Source: Phlegmacium glaucopus (Eukaryota > Basidiomycota > Agaricomycetes > Agaricales > Cortinariaceae). Taken from it: 32,812 bases of DNA. Below the pieces are notes generated by a model, which was given only the letters and a program-made list of their open reading frames with translations, made no database searches and was not told the DNA's origin. The stretch spans positions 220,846 to 253,657 of the forward strand of contig MU130011.1 of assembly GCA_015039465.1 (NCBI GenBank), written 5' to 3'. Below are positions 9,981 through 20,398 of the stretch, piece by piece. The position numbers and the translations under genes are program-made. Every line of letters starts with the position of its first letter. Position 1 is the first letter of the stretch.

Positions 9981-10865
9981 AGTATTGTCATAGTCATAAT
10001 ATTAAAGTCAGTAACTATCCATGCAGATCGTTCGATTCCCGACTCTCAATATTTATATAGGTCTTTTCTGCGATGAGAGCTGGTGCCAAATGCGATCGAA
10101 CACAAATTTACAGATAGGTGACATATATAATACAACTTACGACCCGCTAGCCTCGTTCTGTCCTCTTGCGACTCCGTCTGTTAGGCATGGATTCTGGCAT
10201 ACCAGTGGGATATTCACAGAGGTTCCTGGGGACGTCAAACTCGTCCTTCTACCTGAAGGGTTCTGTGAAAGAGCGAAGTGCATTTGACGATTTCCCCATC
10301 AGAATATCACCAGCCTTTGGTCCTTTGCCTTCGATCTTTGGTTTAAACATTGCGACGTACATTCCATGCGAGCCCGCCGGGAAGCCCATCTTGGACGGGG
10401 ACCCTCTCTCTATCAAGAACAGGAGAAAGCTATACAAATGCCTTCATCAGGATTTCTTGCATCGTGAATCCAAAATTGCGGCTCATCAGATTAAGTAGGA
10501 TTTTTTTATCCAAAATGGCCTGCATTTCTATCTGACTAGTCCCTTGAACAGCAGGCTTCCTATAGACAAAGACGGTATAGCTCTCATGCTTGAAGATATC
10601 TACAAAGGCTGTTCTCTGCTTCCACCACACGAGGTCCCGACAAGACCTACCTTGGTTCGATGGGATCCGGCTCGTCCGCTCTGTCTTAAGAAAAGTTGTG
10701 TCGTTTTTGATCAACCCGACGTAGAAAAGCACGTAAAAACATGCTGGAATGGATCTTCAGCCACCACACAGAAAGAACTTTGGGGTTCAGCAGTATAACA
10801 TATTGTAGATCGTAGAGCAGTGGAAGGATGGTTGTGCTGGCTATGTTTAAAAATATATGCGCTCT
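9981..10865 (+). pseudogene. TCD pseudogene, unit C (C-terminal half)
   Basis: The copy begins at the exon piece KYCHSHNIK, followed by an intron (about 10007-10061, GTCAGT...ATAG) and VFSAMRAGAKCD-like sequence. Then come IYNTTYDPLA, RLRLLGMDSGIP, FGPLPSIFGLNIATY, RKLYKCLHQDFLHRESKIAA, an intron from about 10496 (GTAGGA) to near 10540, SRLPIDKDGIAL, PPHEVPTRPTLVRWDPARPL and VVFDQPDVEKHVKTCWNG. This is the best preserved C-terminal half in the array, with few lesions, but the whole ThiF half is absent and replaced by DUS1 sequence. It converges on the orphan pseudogene at 11.1-11.9 kb. Confidence 0.75.
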
Positions 10866-11114
10866 TCAAGTTGAAGTGACCGTCACGCACATACACGATT
10901 TCATAAGGTGACCGTTTGTGATTGCCTTTCAAGCTCCTCACCATCGATAATAATTTCCATCTCATTCGACCTTTGGGTTTCAGAAGATATAATTCAGTAG
11001 CTACGTCGACAAGGTAAGGACATCATCGAGAGGACGAGCATCGGTAAGAAAAAATCATTCATGGTAATAAAAGCTGATTGAATTTTGTAGACCATGCATT
11101 GTACGATCGCCCCT

Positions 11115-11931
11115 TCAATAGGTATCCGATCCAGAGGAAACCCTATGGACATCCGAGTTGTCGTCGTAGACTGGCCCTGCAGAAGAATTTTAGTGATGAT
11201 GTTCAGAAATCGAGAAAGATAGTGAATTACACGTACGTCTTCGCACCTTTGTCTTTGTATTGCCGGTGTATCCTCGTCGGCGCGTCTCAGCTGTCGCAGG
11301 AGTTGCACCCGATGTCGACGCTATCGGTGGTGCGATCACAGCAGGGGTGTTTGAACTGCCCGCTGTCACACCTGCTACAAAAGGTTGTGAATAAAAAAGA
11401 TGGATGAATTGCGAAACCAACATACTTCTCAACTCCATGACAGGGATTGTGTACTCCGAGAGGTCCTCCTTGCCTCTCCGCTGTCCCCGGGTCTGGGAGG
11501 GGCCCGATTGATGCCTGTAGTAGGGCTTTTTCCTCTTCTGTTGGATTTGAGCTGCAGTTAGCCATTGCGGGGTTTCCTGATGGGGGTCTCACCTTGCCTG
11601 TGTCTGAGTTGTCAACGGCACCCATCCGAGCATTGACTGGATGGGTGCCAGTGGATCGATCGCTTGCAATCGGTCTGGATGGTTCATGTGCGTCTTGGTA
11701 TCTGGGCCTCCATCATGCGGAGACTCCCATAGTGTGATGGCGGATAGGGCCCGAATTTGGGCAATGCTGATGTTGTTAATCCATATCTTGATACGGAGGG
11801 CCTTGTGAGTGGTGAAAGTGCATTGGCGGCATAGCCTACGACCACATGAGCTGCTGCACTAGGAGAGGAGGTGGGGGTTGTTGGTTCATTGCAAATAATG
11901 TGAGGTATAGCCAAATATTCGAGGGGTCCAT
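11115..11931 (-). pseudogene. orphan gene type I, copy C, disrupted
   Basis: It aligns with the intact orphan copies from MDPSNIWLYL at 11931 to SSGSDTY-stop at 11115. Exon 1 carries two in-frame stops (after LLVQQLMWS, and after PPYQDMD), a one-base loss in the RHHHHGS segment near 11730, and a one-base gain at NCSS near 11552. Intron 2 and the 62-nt last exon keep their form. Upstream of 11931 the usual TATA box and upstream block are replaced by a fragment with its own splice signals, so the native promoter is lost. This copy is a useful neutral control for the intact ones. Confidence 0.75.
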
Positions 11932-11944
11932 CGTCGATATTGTG

Positions 11945-12205
11945 GGAGCCACAACATCGACAATGGACCCATCGCAGATGCTGAAACCACACCATTGGAG
12001 CCAGTAAATTCCGATACGATCCCTCCCAGCGATGTATTACCTGTCTCACTACAGTTTTGGAGAGACCGCGAGACTGCCATGGTAAGTGTGATGCCTAGAT
12101 TAAAACTATCCTATAACTTACCTCTTGCAACGTTCAACAGAGAGCAGGCGGTGCTTCACATACCAGATCTTCCTGAATGCCCTGTTTGCGTCTCGAGCCA
12201 GGTAG
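11945..12205 (+). other. captured exon fragment with CPVC motif
   Basis: A coding-like stretch includes PLEPVNSDTIPPSDVLPVS and FWRDRETAM (11985-12080). A donor GTAAGT follows at 12081, an acceptor lies near 12140, and then QAVLHIPDLPECPVCVSSQ (12148-12204) precedes another GTAGA donor-like site. The CPVC could be the start of a zinc-binding or RING-like motif, but too little is present to name it. It sits where the promoter of copy C should be and occurs once in the window. Confidence 0.3.
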
Positions 12206-12392
12206 AATAGAGCCAGCAATTTCTTAGCTGTTTTAATGTGATCATAATCTGGTTAAATATAATACATATGTTCTTGGATTGTTTCGAGTAATCTTGAGTA
12301 TCATTACATGGTTGAATATACTAATGAAACTAGACGGTGTCCAATATTAAACGATACATTAATCAATTGTTCTCATTATAATACAATATAAA
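12206..12392. other. AT-rich stretch, no gene
   Basis: This stretch is AT-rich with no open frame of note. It separates the CPVC fragment from the broken end of the CCT fragment. Confidence 0.5.
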
Positions 12393-12911
12393 GGTACTGG
12401 CCACTGGCAGGGAGCACCTTGCATAGCTTCGCTGACCTAGCGGCAATGCCTTACGAGCTCCAATCGAATGCGTATCCATTTTGAAGTAACACTTCATCCG
12501 AAAAGACACCCACGATGAGGTGTACGAAAGAAAAGGCAACCTTGGCTTGTCCTAATTGAAGGGCATGTCTGGAATAAATAAGAGGTTCATAACTGAGACG
12601 GAAAGGGACTATAAGAAAATTGACGACTCACCCAACATCGAACACGTCAAAGGAACCGTCTACATAAATACGTACTAGCTTAGGAGCAGCCTGAGGATTT
12701 AACAAATCGAGGCCTTTGTGAATAGAGGCTTGGATATCGCTAGCAGTCCATTTTGTGGTTTCGAACTTGTCTTTAGCCTTGAGGTGCAGGTAGTTCACGC
12801 ACAGCAAAGAATGACCCATGTGTAAATATGTCGAAGCTGGATCCAAGAGATTCCTGGCCTCCCGTTGGAAATAATACCATGATCATAATCGTCGCCGCTC
12901 AGAGCAGTCAT
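12393..12911 (-). pseudogene. CCT (choline-phosphate cytidylyltransferase) pseudogene, unit C
   Basis: This is a fragment of CTP:phosphocholine cytidylyltransferase, the rate-setting step of the Kennedy pathway. Minus strand: MTALSGDDYDHG start (12911), a frameshift in the SNPGQ region, FETTKWTASDIQASIHKGL, KLVRIYVDGSFDVFDVG, an intron (GTGAGT...TTCCAG, near 12570-12635), HALQLGQAKVAFSFVHLIVG and VFSDEVLLQNGY. It then frameshifts and stops at WSS. The catalytic HXGH reads DVGH, so the first His is Asp. The copy ends near 12393, losing the rest of the catalytic domain and the C-terminus. Confidence 0.75.
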
Positions 12912-13139
12912 GGCCACGTAAAGAACAAAAAATGAAACTTGCTGTAACGAAGACGGCAATTTATTAAATGGAAAATGGATCGTACCATCATCACAGCATC
13001 GTTCGTACACGAGGCGGAGGGGTTGGTTGCAAGTGGGCGCGCCTGTTGGTCACTGGCATAACGAATCAAAGGATGGACATAAGGCATGGCTGATTGTGTA
13101 GGTTCTTAATACAAGGATCCGGAGAAAAGAATTGAAGGC

Positions 13140-13715
13140 AAGGACCAAGGATGGAGATAATGGACATGGTGGAATTATTACGACTTAACTTGCACCCAGG
13201 GAAGTAAGCCGAGGTGAGTTGAAGTACAGTTGGATCCTGCTGCTCCATTACAACGTCCATTGCATCGCCGTCCTCGGAAACTGTCGTTTATTCCAGAATA
13301 GAAAGATCTTTGAGAGGATTACGACCTTCTGGTTCGCTGCTAGATATTCGAATGAATCGGATGCGTTGTATGAACGCAAGTTCTTTTCATCCCATCGCCG
13401 AAAAATCTCCACTGTTGGGCCATGGGTTAAGTCAATAACTTCTTCAACGGTAATCAATTCGCTAGCGACAAAATTTAAAGGGCAGGTCGCGTACCCATGC
13501 CTGTACGATATAACTCGGCTTCTTGAAGCTTTCGCTCCTACAACTTGATTTCTTTTGAACTTTTAGGTCTTCCGTTTCTCTTTTCCGATCTTTATTTCTC
13601 TAAATCTTCGTCAAATCGTGTTAACCAGATGTCGCTGACGATGTAATGCAGATCTTGCAGCGACAACACCCCTTCTTCCGGCATAGCATGATAGAAAGAT
13701 CCATAGAGATCGACT
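13140..13715 (-). pseudogene. TMA16: TMA16 pseudogene, unit D
   Basis: This is the longest TMA16 relic. Minus strand pieces: PEEGVLSLQDLHYIVSDIWL, TRFDEDLEK, SSKEIK, then EEVIDLTHGPTVEIFRRWDE (about 13450-13395). After a one-base shift come KELAFIQRIRFIRIS, SSEPEGRNPLKDLSILE (13390-13290), VSEDGDAMDVV and QDPTVLQLTSAYFPG (13280-13190). These blocks follow the order of fungal TMA16, and the conserved RRWD-ELAFIQ-RFIRIS core is clear. Frameshifts and a damaged stretch near 13480-13560 make it non-functional. It is divergent to the TCD copy beginning near 13870. Confidence 0.8.
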
Positions 13716-13869
13716 AGCAATATATATATTCGTTCAGGAGAAAATGACGAGGATTGACGGACACAGAGAGTGGTCTTTTTGGCTCCGTTTTGTGAAAAGT
13801 GTTTCCAAGTTTCCCTTTGTGTGCAGTGCGTTTCCGTGCAAGCTGTTGCGTGAGAAGAAAATATTTATC

Positions 13870-15305
13870 CATTGTGTTCATGAACCTCTCACATAGAACA
13901 CAATTACTGGCAACAGCGGTGGCACGCGTCGCTGGCTATAGCAGGTCTCCGTGCATATAATGTTCGCACAAAATGTATCAGGAAACACAACTGTCAATTA
14001 ATGCTCACGATCTCAAAGTTCAGCGGGTTACCGAATCTAAAAGCTACACGGCCTGACGACTGGGGCTAAATTATGACGAGGACTTGGTACAAGAACAGCT
14101 AGCGAAACTACCCATTTTTTTAGAGAGGAATCTATGACAAAAATTAGACCAGGAAGCGTTGTCAATTGTTGGTTGTGGAGGCGTTAGCAGCTGGGCTGCC
14201 ATCATGTTGGGCCGATCGTGAGTATCGAGTATCTGGCAACAGAACTTCAGCTCACCTGTGATGCTTAGAGGTGTATCAAAAATCAGACTCGTTGAGTTCG
14301 ATTATATCACATTGTCATGCTATGTACCGCCGTCCTTACCGACAAAGTGACATGCAATAAAAAAACGCTAGAGCGGATTGCGGAATGGGTGTCACTTTTT
14401 ATACAAGATGCGATCGATAACATTCGAGCTAAGAGTCGATGCACTCAAGTATTGTCATAATCATAATATTAAAAGTCAGTAATTATCGATGCAGATCGTT
14501 CGATTCCTCACTCTCAATACTGATACAGGTCTTTTCTTCGATGGGAGCTGGTGCCAGATGCGAACCAACATGAAAACAGATAAGCTACATATCTAATACA
14601 ACTTACGACCCGTTAGCTCGCTCTGTCCTCCGTCTGCTAGGCGTGAATTCTGGCATATTCCAGAGGTTCCTAGGACGTTGAACTCCTCCCTCTACATGAC
14701 GAGGAGGTGAAAAAGGATTCTGTCAAAGAGCAAGTGCATTTGACTATTTCCGCGTCAGAATATCGCCAGCCTGTGGTCCTTTAGCTTCGATCTTTGGTTT
14801 AAACATTACGACGTACATTCTATGCGAGCTCGCTGGGAAGCCTTGTCTGGGAAAAAAACTATATAAATGCCTTCACCAGGATCTCTTGCATCGTGAATCC
14901 AAAATCGCGGGTCATCAGATCAAGTAGGATTTTTTATCTAAAATTGCTTGCATTTCTATCTTCTGACTAGTCCTTTCAATAGACGAAGACGATATAGCTC
15001 TTATATTTGAAGACATATACAGAGGCCGTTCTCTTCTTCCACCACACGACGTCCCAACAAGACTTACCTTGGTTCGATGGGACCCAGCTCGTCCGCTATA
15101 TCTTAAAAATTGTGTTGCTTTTGATCGACCCGACTTAGGAAAGCACGTAAAAAGTTAAAACCTGCTGGAATGGATCTTCAGCCACCACACCAACAGAACT
15201 CTGGGGTTCAGGAGTACAACATATTGTAGATCGTAGAGCAGCGGAAGGATGGTGGTGCTGGGACTGGTGCTGTGGCTCTATCTATGTATTAAAAATATAT
15301 GTTGG
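13870..15305 (+). pseudogene. TCD pseudogene, unit D
   Basis: This is a near full-length tRNA threonylcarbamoyladenosine dehydratase relic. It has the N-terminal NLSHRTQLLATA start (13885), damage in the hydrophobic anchor, a broken NYAFFGEE block, the ThiF loop with the shared extra base near 14165, SKIRLVEFDYITLSC (14277-14320), LTDKVTCNKKTLERIAEWVS, AIDNIR (14410), the KYCH exon, an intron with donor GTCAGT near 14475 and FSSMGAGA. The C-terminal pieces end in PPHDVPT and RWDPARPL. Between WVS and IQDAIDNIR about 30 residues expected in the family are missing, as in unit E. Several copy-specific indels are added. Confidence 0.8.
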
Positions 15306-15560
15306 GATTTTGCCAAGTGACCGTCACACATGTACACAACTCCATGAGATGACCGGGGCCATTTGTGGTGCCCTTTCAAGTTCCTCATCGATAATAGTTT
15401 CTATCTCATTTGACCTTTAAGTTTCAAGAGGGTATGATTCGATAACTACGTCAAATAAGGCAACGACATCATCAAGAGGACAAGCAAAGGTAAGAAAAAA
15501 TGATCCATGGTGATAAATACTAATTGAATCTCGTAGACCATGCGTTGTACAATCGCCCCT

Positions 15561-16404
15561 TCAATCGGTCTCCGATCCAGAGGATACCCTATGGACGTCC
15601 GAATCGTCGTCGTATACTAGTACTGGCCCTGCAGAAGAATTTTAGCGATGATGTTCAGAAATCAATAAAGGTAGCGAATTACACGTACGTCTTCGCACCT
15701 TTGTCTTTGTGTTGCCGCCGCGTCCTCGTCGGCGCGTGTCAGCCATCGGAGGAGTTGCAGCCGATGTCGACGCTATCGGCGGTGCTGGTGCTGGTACTGG
15801 GATCACAGCGGGGGTATTTGAACCACCTGCTGTCACACCTGCTACAAAAGGTTGTGAATAAAAGATGGATCGATTGCGAAACCGACATACCGCCCGACGC
15901 CATGATGGGGATTTCGTACCCTGAGAGGTCCTCCTTACCTCTCCGCTGTTTGTGTGTCTGGGGGGCATCCGATCGATGCCTGTGGTATGGCTTTTTCCTC
16001 TTCTGTTGGATTGAGCTGCAGTTAGCCATTCTGGGGTTTCCTGACGGGGGTCTCACCTGGCCAGTTCCTGAGTTGTCAGCACCCATCTGAGCGTTGACTG
16101 GATGGGTGCCAGTAGCATGATCGCTTGCGATCGTGCTTGATGATTCATGTAAAAGGTGGTAAGGTGTTGGGGCCTCCGTCATGCGGAGACTCCCATGGTG
16201 CTGATGTCGCATGGGGCCCGAATTTGGGCGATGCTGATATTGTCGTTGACCCATATCTTGGTATGGAGGCCCGTGTGAGCTGTGGATGTGCGGCATTGGG
16301 GGCATAGTAGCCTGCGCCCACAAGAGCTGCTGGATTAGGATAGGAGGTGGGGGTTGGTTCATTGCAAGTGATGCGAGGTAGAGCCAAGTGTGAGAGGGGT
16401 CCAT
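15561..16404 (-). CDS. orphan gene type I, copy D, 244 aa, three exons
   Basis: Exons are 16404-15891 (514 nt), 15841-15689 (153 nt) and 15628-15561 (68 nt). Introns are 49 nt (GTATGT...TAG) and 60 nt (GTACGT...CTGCAG). The protein starts MDPSHTWLYLASLAMNQPPP, followed by a His/Met/Pro-rich stretch, RHQHHGSLRMTEAPTPYHLL, a basic patch QQKRKKPYHRHR, an Ala/Pro/Ser/Thr-rich exon 2 and the tail RRRPVLVYDDDSDVHRVSS. Relative to copy E, exon 2 lacks ten codons (the PIPTPASTSA part) and exon 3 gains two; both keep the frame. Exon 3 otherwise differs from copy E only at synonymous positions. An upstream in-frame TTG near 16440 would lie inside the TATA region, so the ATG at 16404 is preferred. No known domain is recognised; disorder and nuclear location are inferred from composition. 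Confidence 0.72.
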
Positions 16405-16442
16405 ATTGTCGAGCTGAGGGCAAGGATTCAAGCGAAGCAAAC

Positions 16443-16634
16443 TTTATATATGTGGTGTTAATTTACTCACAGTGTATTTAGCAGGACAAACGACTCATTC
16501 CCATCGAGAATTCCTGAACGACCATGCTGTAAACTCCCTGTTTACTGCTTCAGCCTAGGCTTAATGCGAATGATGTAGATCCATTTGGGGTTTCCATGGA
16601 TATCGTGGATGACAGCTTTCGAATGCGCGTTTGA
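16443..16634 (-). promoter_or_regulatory. conserved promoter of orphan copy D
   Basis: TATATAAA (16443-16450) lies 46 nt from the ATG at 16404. A decayed form of the near-palindrome (16619-16634, TCGAATGCGCGTTTGA) lies 215 nt upstream. Spacing is about 30 nt shorter than in the other copies because of a deletion between the two elements. Confidence 0.5.
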
Positions 16635-16899
16635 GGGTGCCAGGAATATTGCCTAATTAATATGAGAACGTAATTCATGGTCGTGGTGATGCTGGGGCCG
16701 TGCTTCCTCGCGGCCAGCCTACTTCATTGCTTCTGTTCAAAGTGCGTCAAGGACATTGGTATCAATGTATTTGTCTTTCTTGACTCGTCAACTTGAAGAA
16801 TTCATCGAGAAAACAGCACCTGCTTCGCTCAAAGGTGCCATTCTTGACTAGTCCTGATATTCTCCCACTCAAAAGCCCTCTTCCACGCTATAATATTTT
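16635..16899. other. shared orphan upstream block, no gene
   Basis: This block is homologous to 5321-5580 and 24528-24800, including AATATTGCCTAATTAATA and a stretch around TTGACTCGTCAACTTGAAG. No gene is seen. Confidence 0.45.
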
Positions 16900-17600
16900 A
16901 TCGGCCGCTTGTCAAAATGTAGGTGACTTTCCCAATTTGGGGATATCAACTGATCGATCACGCGAAGGAGGCGCTCTTCCCTTCAATCAACAGCAAACCG
17001 GCTCGGAGGTATTATCCAGGGTACCTGCCTGTTCTACTGTACGTCCCCTCTTTCAGTTAGTAACATATTTTTTGAGGCTAATGCATTCATCTTATACTAA
17101 TAGATCTTCTTCATCAGAAGATGTCGGCACCAGTTTTTTGACGGGCAGTATAAGTATGTATTCCAAGTAGAATTGGACGATTGGCACACGAAAGGGAAAG
17201 GAGTGATTCTCTCCGGCAGCTAGGTCGTATTAGACTGTTAATGTCCGCAAACTTGGCGTGGTTGGCAGACTATAAAATGTAGAGAGTAGTTCCAGAATCG
17301 ATTTTCTTTCGGATAGGGATGATAATCGACTATGTTTAATTATTTTTCTTGACATTGGGATTTGTTGGGTGATTGTGTGATAGAGTTGGCTAGGGAAATC
17401 TTTGGTAAAAACTTGTAGAGGAGTCGAAGGGATGTAAACATGTCTGGATATTAATCGTATAAGTGTCTCCAACCACGGTTTTGACATGAGAGCGACGGAG
17501 ATCATAAACGCAATGCGCTCCTGGAAAGCCATCCACAACGAAAATTTCTTTCAAGTAGCTCAATTGGGATGAACGTTTCATTCCTCTATAAAGGACACTT
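16900..17600 (-). pseudogene. gene Y, unrecognised, degenerate (unit D)
   Basis: On the minus strand a clear coding-like stretch reads KEIFVVDGFPGAHCVYDLRR then SHVKTVVGDTYTI (17545-17440). Weaker pieces follow in shifting frames towards 17050, including SSDEEDLLV before a stop. A matching piece, KKFVVLGFPAGAHCVYD, occurs in unit E near 25.32-25.37 kb, so the gene belongs to the ancestral unit. I do not recognise the family. There is no continuous frame across the 700 bp. Confidence 0.4.
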
Positions 17601-17929
17601 TGGGAGAGTAATGTCGCTTCTGAAGTTTTTAGTGTGGTGCGTAGCAGTCTGTGGTTAAAATCTACCCATTTCCTTGCTCCGTGTCCAAGTTATATGAGAA
17701 TGAGCAGACACGTTAGTCAGATAGGAAAACTGAAATGACTGCCGATAACATTTTTCCGACCACTTTGTTTGATTTGGTATCGCGGCTCGGAGGATGATAT
17801 GGATAATGGGGTTTTAAGAAGGTATCCTTATTCTCTCTAGGAGAGTAAAATAGGCAGGTCAAGAGTGTCAAAAATACTTCTGTGGCTCTACTAGTATCAG
17901 GCAGCGTTTGATGGGCCGCTGATAATTAT

Positions 17930-18612
17930 AGTAATAGTATCAGATAACGCACGGGAGCGTTGTGGGGGTCTCTCGCCGTGAAGGGGCAAGACTAGCGAGT
18001 CTTCGTTGAGAGGCTGAGGCGTTATCATAATCTGGACCAATAGATGAGCCCTCATCAACCCGCAACGTAGTCAATACCTTTCGCTTGGATGAATTACACC
18101 GTCACCCAGAGAGCATCTTTAGTAACTTCGTTGACCCAGCGGCAATGCCTTACGAGATCCAATCTCTCGACTTCGGGCCAATTGTATCCATTTTGAAGTA
18201 ACACTTCATCCGAAAAGACACCCACAATGAGGTGTACGAAAGAAAAGGCAAGCTTGGCTTGTTGTAACTGAAGGGCATGTCTGGAATAAATAAAAGATTC
18301 ATAACTGGGACGGAAAGAGAGTAAGGGAGATTGACGACTCACCCAACATCGAACAGGTCAAAGGAACCGTCAACATAGATACGTACTAGCTTAGGAGCAG
18401 CCTGAGGACATGTCAAATTGAAGCCTTTGTGAATATAGGCTTGGATATCGCTAGCAGTCCATCTTGTGAATTCGAACCTGTCTGTCGCCTTGAGAGGCAA
18501 ATAGTTCACGCGCCGCAGAAAATGTAAATTCGTCGAAGCTGGATTCAAGAGATCCCTGTCCTGGGTTGGAAGTAGCATCATGATCATAATCGTCGTCGCT
18601 CAGAGCACTCAT
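17930..18612 (-). pseudogene. CCT pseudogene, unit D
   Basis: This is a choline-phosphate cytidylyltransferase relic. It starts MSALSDDDYDHDATSNPGQG (18612), then FDEFTFSAARELFASQGDR. A frameshift follows, then FTRWTASDIQAYIHKGF, APKLVRIYVDGSFDLFDVG, an intron (GTGAGT...TTCCAG), HALQLQQAKLAFSFVHLIVG, VFSDEVLLQNGYNWPEVERL, DLVRHCRWVNEVTKDALWV, FIQAKGIDYVA, a one-base insertion, and LVLPLHGERPPQRSRALSD near 17960. The catalytic HXGH motif reads DVGH, so the first His is Asp, as in unit C. The frameshifts make it non-coding. Length and order match the family's catalytic domain with a shortened C-terminus. Confidence 0.8.
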
Positions 18613-18776
18613 GGCCACGTAAGAACAAAAAATGAAACCTGCTTGTAACAAAAACGGCAATTTATTAAATAGAAACCAAATCGTACCATCATTACAGCAT
18701 CGTTCCTACACGAGGCGGAGGGATTGGTTGCCAGTGGTCGCGCCTGTTGGTCACTCGCATAATGGATCAAAGTGTT

Positions 18777-18901
18777 CCGCTGAACTCTGAGATCGTCAGC
18801 AGTAATTGACAGTTGTGTTTCCTGACCCGTTTTGTGTGAACATTATTATAAGCATTTAGCAGACCTGCTGTAGCCAGCGACGGTGCCAGCGCTGTCGCCA
18901 G
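18777..18901 (-). repeat. inverted copy of TCD N-terminal exon
   Basis: This 125-bp segment is the reverse complement of 21696-21820 in the unit E TCD copy and differs at a single position that I can see. It encodes the LATALAPSLATAGLLNAY part of the TCD membrane anchor. The corresponding segments of units B and D differ at many positions, so it was copied from unit E or vice versa, recently. Confidence 0.8.
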
Positions 18902-19320
18902 TGAGTACGTTTCGACTATTTCTTGAGTGATTTCTTCGTATATGCTCATATGAACACCATATATAACCGCCCCAAAAAGAGCACAAGCAGCGCGTTCCAC
19001 TTCGAATGTTCAATTGAGTTGTGTTTCGTCAGGTCCATGGTTGTGGAGGCCGAAGCGCATTCTTGGGATTTTGCCAGGTGACTGGTCACGTACAGAATTC
19101 TTTGAGGTGACTGTTTGAAAGTCCTCATCATGGTTCTGTCCATCGATAAACAGTTTCTATCATATTCGACCTTTGGATTTCGAGATTGTAATCGACAATG
19201 ATAAAAGGAAGGAAATGATACAGAGGATGAGCAATGGTAAGAAGATAATGATCATCCACGTCAATAAATACCAACTGAATCTTGTAGACAATGCATTGTA
19301 TAATTGCCCCTTCAATGCTG

Positions 19321-20133
19321 CTAATCGGTATATGATCCAGATGGGAGCCTGTGGACGTCCAAGTCGTCGTCGTAGACCGACCCTGCCGAAGATTTTTAGC
19401 GACAGTGTTCAGAAATCAAGAAAGATAGTAAATTACATGTACGTTTTCTCACTCTTGTCTTTATGTTGCTGCTACGTCCTCGTTGCGCGGCTCAGCTGTC
19501 ACAGGATCGGATTCCGGCACAGTAGGTGTCATTGCGTCCTCGTTGATCATCTCAGCTGATGCAGGCATTGAAACCAGCACAGCAGATTGTGCCGGTGGTG
19601 GGATTACAGTAGGGTCATTCCACCCGCCTTCTGTCGTGCCCACTACGAAGAGTTGTGAATAAAAGATGGATGGATTGTAAAACCAACATACCTGTGAAGT
19701 CTATGAGAGGGATTTCATATGTGGAGAGGTCCTCCTCGCCTCTCGTCTCTCCCTGGATGTGGGCCTGGGAGGGCTCCGAACGATCATCGTTGTAATAGGG
19801 CTCGATTCGCCTCTGTTCGTTTGAGCCGTGGTTGCCCATTCGAGGGTTCCTTGACGGGGGTCTCGCCTCGCCAGGTCCTGAGTTGTCGATGGCACCCATG
19901 CTCGGATGGGTGCCATTGGAACGATCACGAGTGATCGTTCTGGATGATTCGGGTAGAATTTGGTATGGGGATGGGGCTTCCGTCACAAGGTGCCTCCTAT
20001 GGTGATTGCGAATTAGGCCCATATCTTGGTGTATGGGGCCTTGTGGGTGCTGGGTCAGGATGGGGGGTACTGGAGGTCGTTGGCTCCTATCAATTACTGG
20101 GGAATATAGCCAAATGTGAGAGTTTGGGTCCAT
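19321..20133 (-). pseudogene. orphan gene type II, unit D copy, C-terminal frameshift
   Basis: Exon 1 is 20133-19692 (442 nt, same end phase as intact type I copies). Intron 1 is 49 nt (GTATGT...TAG), exon 2 is 19642-19443, intron 2 is 60 nt ending in GGCAG, and exon 3 is 19382-19321 (62 nt, RSVYDDDLDVHRLPSGSYTD). The start is MDPNSHIWLYSPV. Exon 2 is 200 nt, not a multiple of three. Compared with the other type II copy one C is missing near 19492, so translation would end at NEDVAAT (19461) without the tail. Everything else is intact, so it is either a very recent pseudogene or a version with a shorter C-terminus. It lacks the basic KRKK patch of type I (NEQRRIEPYYNDD instead). Confidence 0.6.
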
Positions 20134-20179
20134 CGTCGATGTTGTGGGAACTGAGGGCAGGGATTCAAGCAAAGCAAGG

Positions 20180-20398
20180 CTTATATATGTGGTGGTTGTG
20201 TTTCCTGTTTGTCTATTTCGTTCAAAATTTACTGACAGGGTACATCGCAGGACTCATTCCCATCGAGATCTCCTGAACGACAATGCTGTAATCTCCCCTT
20301 TTTTTTGATTGCTTTAGCCTAGGCTCAATGCGAATGCCGTAGATCCATCTTTACGTTGCATGGATATCGTGGATGACAGCTTTCAAACACGCGTTTGA
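20180..20398 (-). promoter_or_regulatory. conserved promoter of type II copy (unit D)
   Basis: TATATAAG (20180-20187) lies about 50 nt before the ATG at 20133, and the near-palindrome TCAAACACGCGTTTGA (20383-20398) lies about 250 nt upstream. Spacing equals that of copies at 5.06, 8.13 and 24.27 kb. Confidence 0.55.
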
